Shown: piece by piece, positions 63,568 through 64,000 of the stretch
How positions within the stretch are numbered: position 1 is the first letter of the stretch
How the letters are laid out: the number at the start of each line of letters is the position of its first letter
DNA from: Pseudomonas sp. AB6
GTDB taxonomy: Bacteria > Pseudomonadota > Gammaproteobacteria > Pseudomonadales > Pseudomonadaceae
NCBI RefSeq assembly: GCF_034314105.1
Contig: NZ_JAVIWJ010000001.1
Span: forward strand, 1,489,501-1,553,500
DNA: 64,000 bases
Direction of reading: 5' to 3'
Made by a program: the position numbers and the translations under genes
Notes under the pieces: model-generated
What the model was told of the DNA's origin: nothing
Database searches by the model: none
What the model saw: only the letters and a program-made list of their open reading frames with translations

Positions 63568-64000
63568 GATTCACCTCCACGCCTGCTGCGGATTTATCAA
63601 GAATGAACGCCACGGGCCATTGCTGCTTGTCATGGCGAATCGTACCGCTGAGCCGAATGCTCAGCCGTTGTGGTTGGTCAGGTACGCGCTGGACGTCAAC
63701 ATCCAGCAGGTGCAAGCGTGGTTCAAAATGAGTGACCGCCGCGCGGATTTCTCTGGTCATCCGGCGACGGTCATCACTGTTTTGTGCCTGCATGGCGGTC
63801 CAATCAGCGATGCCGTAATCCAGCAGCGTCGGCGGCGACGTCATGGGGCTCGCCGCGCGGCGGGTATTAAGCAATCGCAGCAATTCGTTGCGGACCGATT
63901 CTGCCAGTGCATATCGGTCGAGAAACCTTGGGCGCTGCGATTCCTCCTCGCTGAAAGCTAGGCGTTCGAACAACGGCGGACGAATGCCTGTACCGGGCAT
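63551..64000 (-). CDS. tssE: T6SS baseplate subunit TssE (gp25-like)
   Basis: 149-residue GPW/gp25-family baseplate protein. The last bases of the window (63998-64000) read ATG, and the protein starts MPGTGIRPPLFERLAFSEEE, a normal TssE opening, so it may be complete, although an upstream start cannot be excluded. It contains LLRLLNTRRAASPMTSPPTL, LLDYGIADWTAMQAQNSDDR and the C-terminal LSIRLSGTIRHDKQQWPVAF. It overlaps tssF by about 17 bp. Its usual upstream partners (tssB, tssC, hcp) would lie beyond the window. Confidence 0.9.
   Translation of the reverse strand: MPGTGIRPPLFERLAFSEEESQRPRFLDRYALAESVRNELLRLLNTRRAASPMTSPPTLLDYGIADWTAMQAQNSDDRRRMTREIRAAVTHFEPRLHLLDVDVQRVPDQPQRLSIRLSGTIRHDKQQWPVAFILDKSAAGVEVNHERLD

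Overview
The window looks like a chromosomal segment of a fluorescent-group Pseudomonas. Supporting signs are the mexS/mexT-mexEF arrangement, an OprD-family porin, the lexA2-imuA-imuB-dnaE2 mutasome cassette, a Pseudomonas-type D-galactose dehydrogenase, a DUF1652 protein, degenerate REP-like sequences and a type VI secretion (T6SS) cluster. No rRNA, tRNA, CRISPR array or replication origin was seen.

Layout. 1-6.7 kb: RND efflux genes mexF (cut by the window edge), mexE and the LysR activator mexT on the minus strand, with mexS divergent; two MexT-type boxes sit upstream of mexE and mexS. 7.1-10.1 kb: a PP-loop ATP pyrophosphatase paired with a MocR-type regulator, function unknown. 10.2-18.1 kb: a nuclease-DinG-like helicase fusion, phosphoglucomutase, a pirin, a UvrD-like helicase and DUF1652. 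18.7-20.4 kb: a chemoreceptor. 20.5-26.3 kb: the SOS mutagenesis operon, headed by an 18-bp palindrome that covers the lexA2 start codon. 26.4-34.7 kb: accessory DNA with an MXKDX-repeat protein, relics of a GMC dehydrogenase, a glyoxalase I and an OprC-like receptor, a GT39-like membrane glycosyltransferase, an ene-reductase, one intact IS3-family (IS150-type) element with 3-bp target duplications, a GNAT acetyltransferase and D-galactose dehydrogenase. 35.3-38.5 kb: an Aer-like receptor and a diguanylate cyclase. 38.6-41.4 kb: an MFS exporter, whose 3' end overlaps an antisense relic of another MFS gene, divergent from a second MocR regulator. 41.5-45.8 kb: an aldo/keto reductase and a DCC-SDR-DUF6482-photolyase operon with a 31-bp dyad just before its first codon. 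46.4-47.8 kb: OprD porin. 47.8-53.6 kb: a decayed island of transposase, HNH-like, NYN/OST-HTH and group II intron maturase fragments around a lipoprotein. 53.6-64 kb: T6SS genes tssE-tssF-tssG-clpV, an AT-rich deaminase-fold candidate effector, vgrG, a YwqK-like gene and a DUF4280 PAAR-like gene.

How it works together. Several loci form stress circuits: electrophile/disulfide stress (mexS-mexT-mexEF, nemA-type reductase), SOS mutagenesis (lexA2 operon), light/UV repair (photolyase operon) and energy taxis plus c-di-GMP signalling (aer and the cyclase). The most novel items are the T6SS-linked HAE/CxxC protein, the PP-loop/MocR pair and the photolyase-operon dyad.
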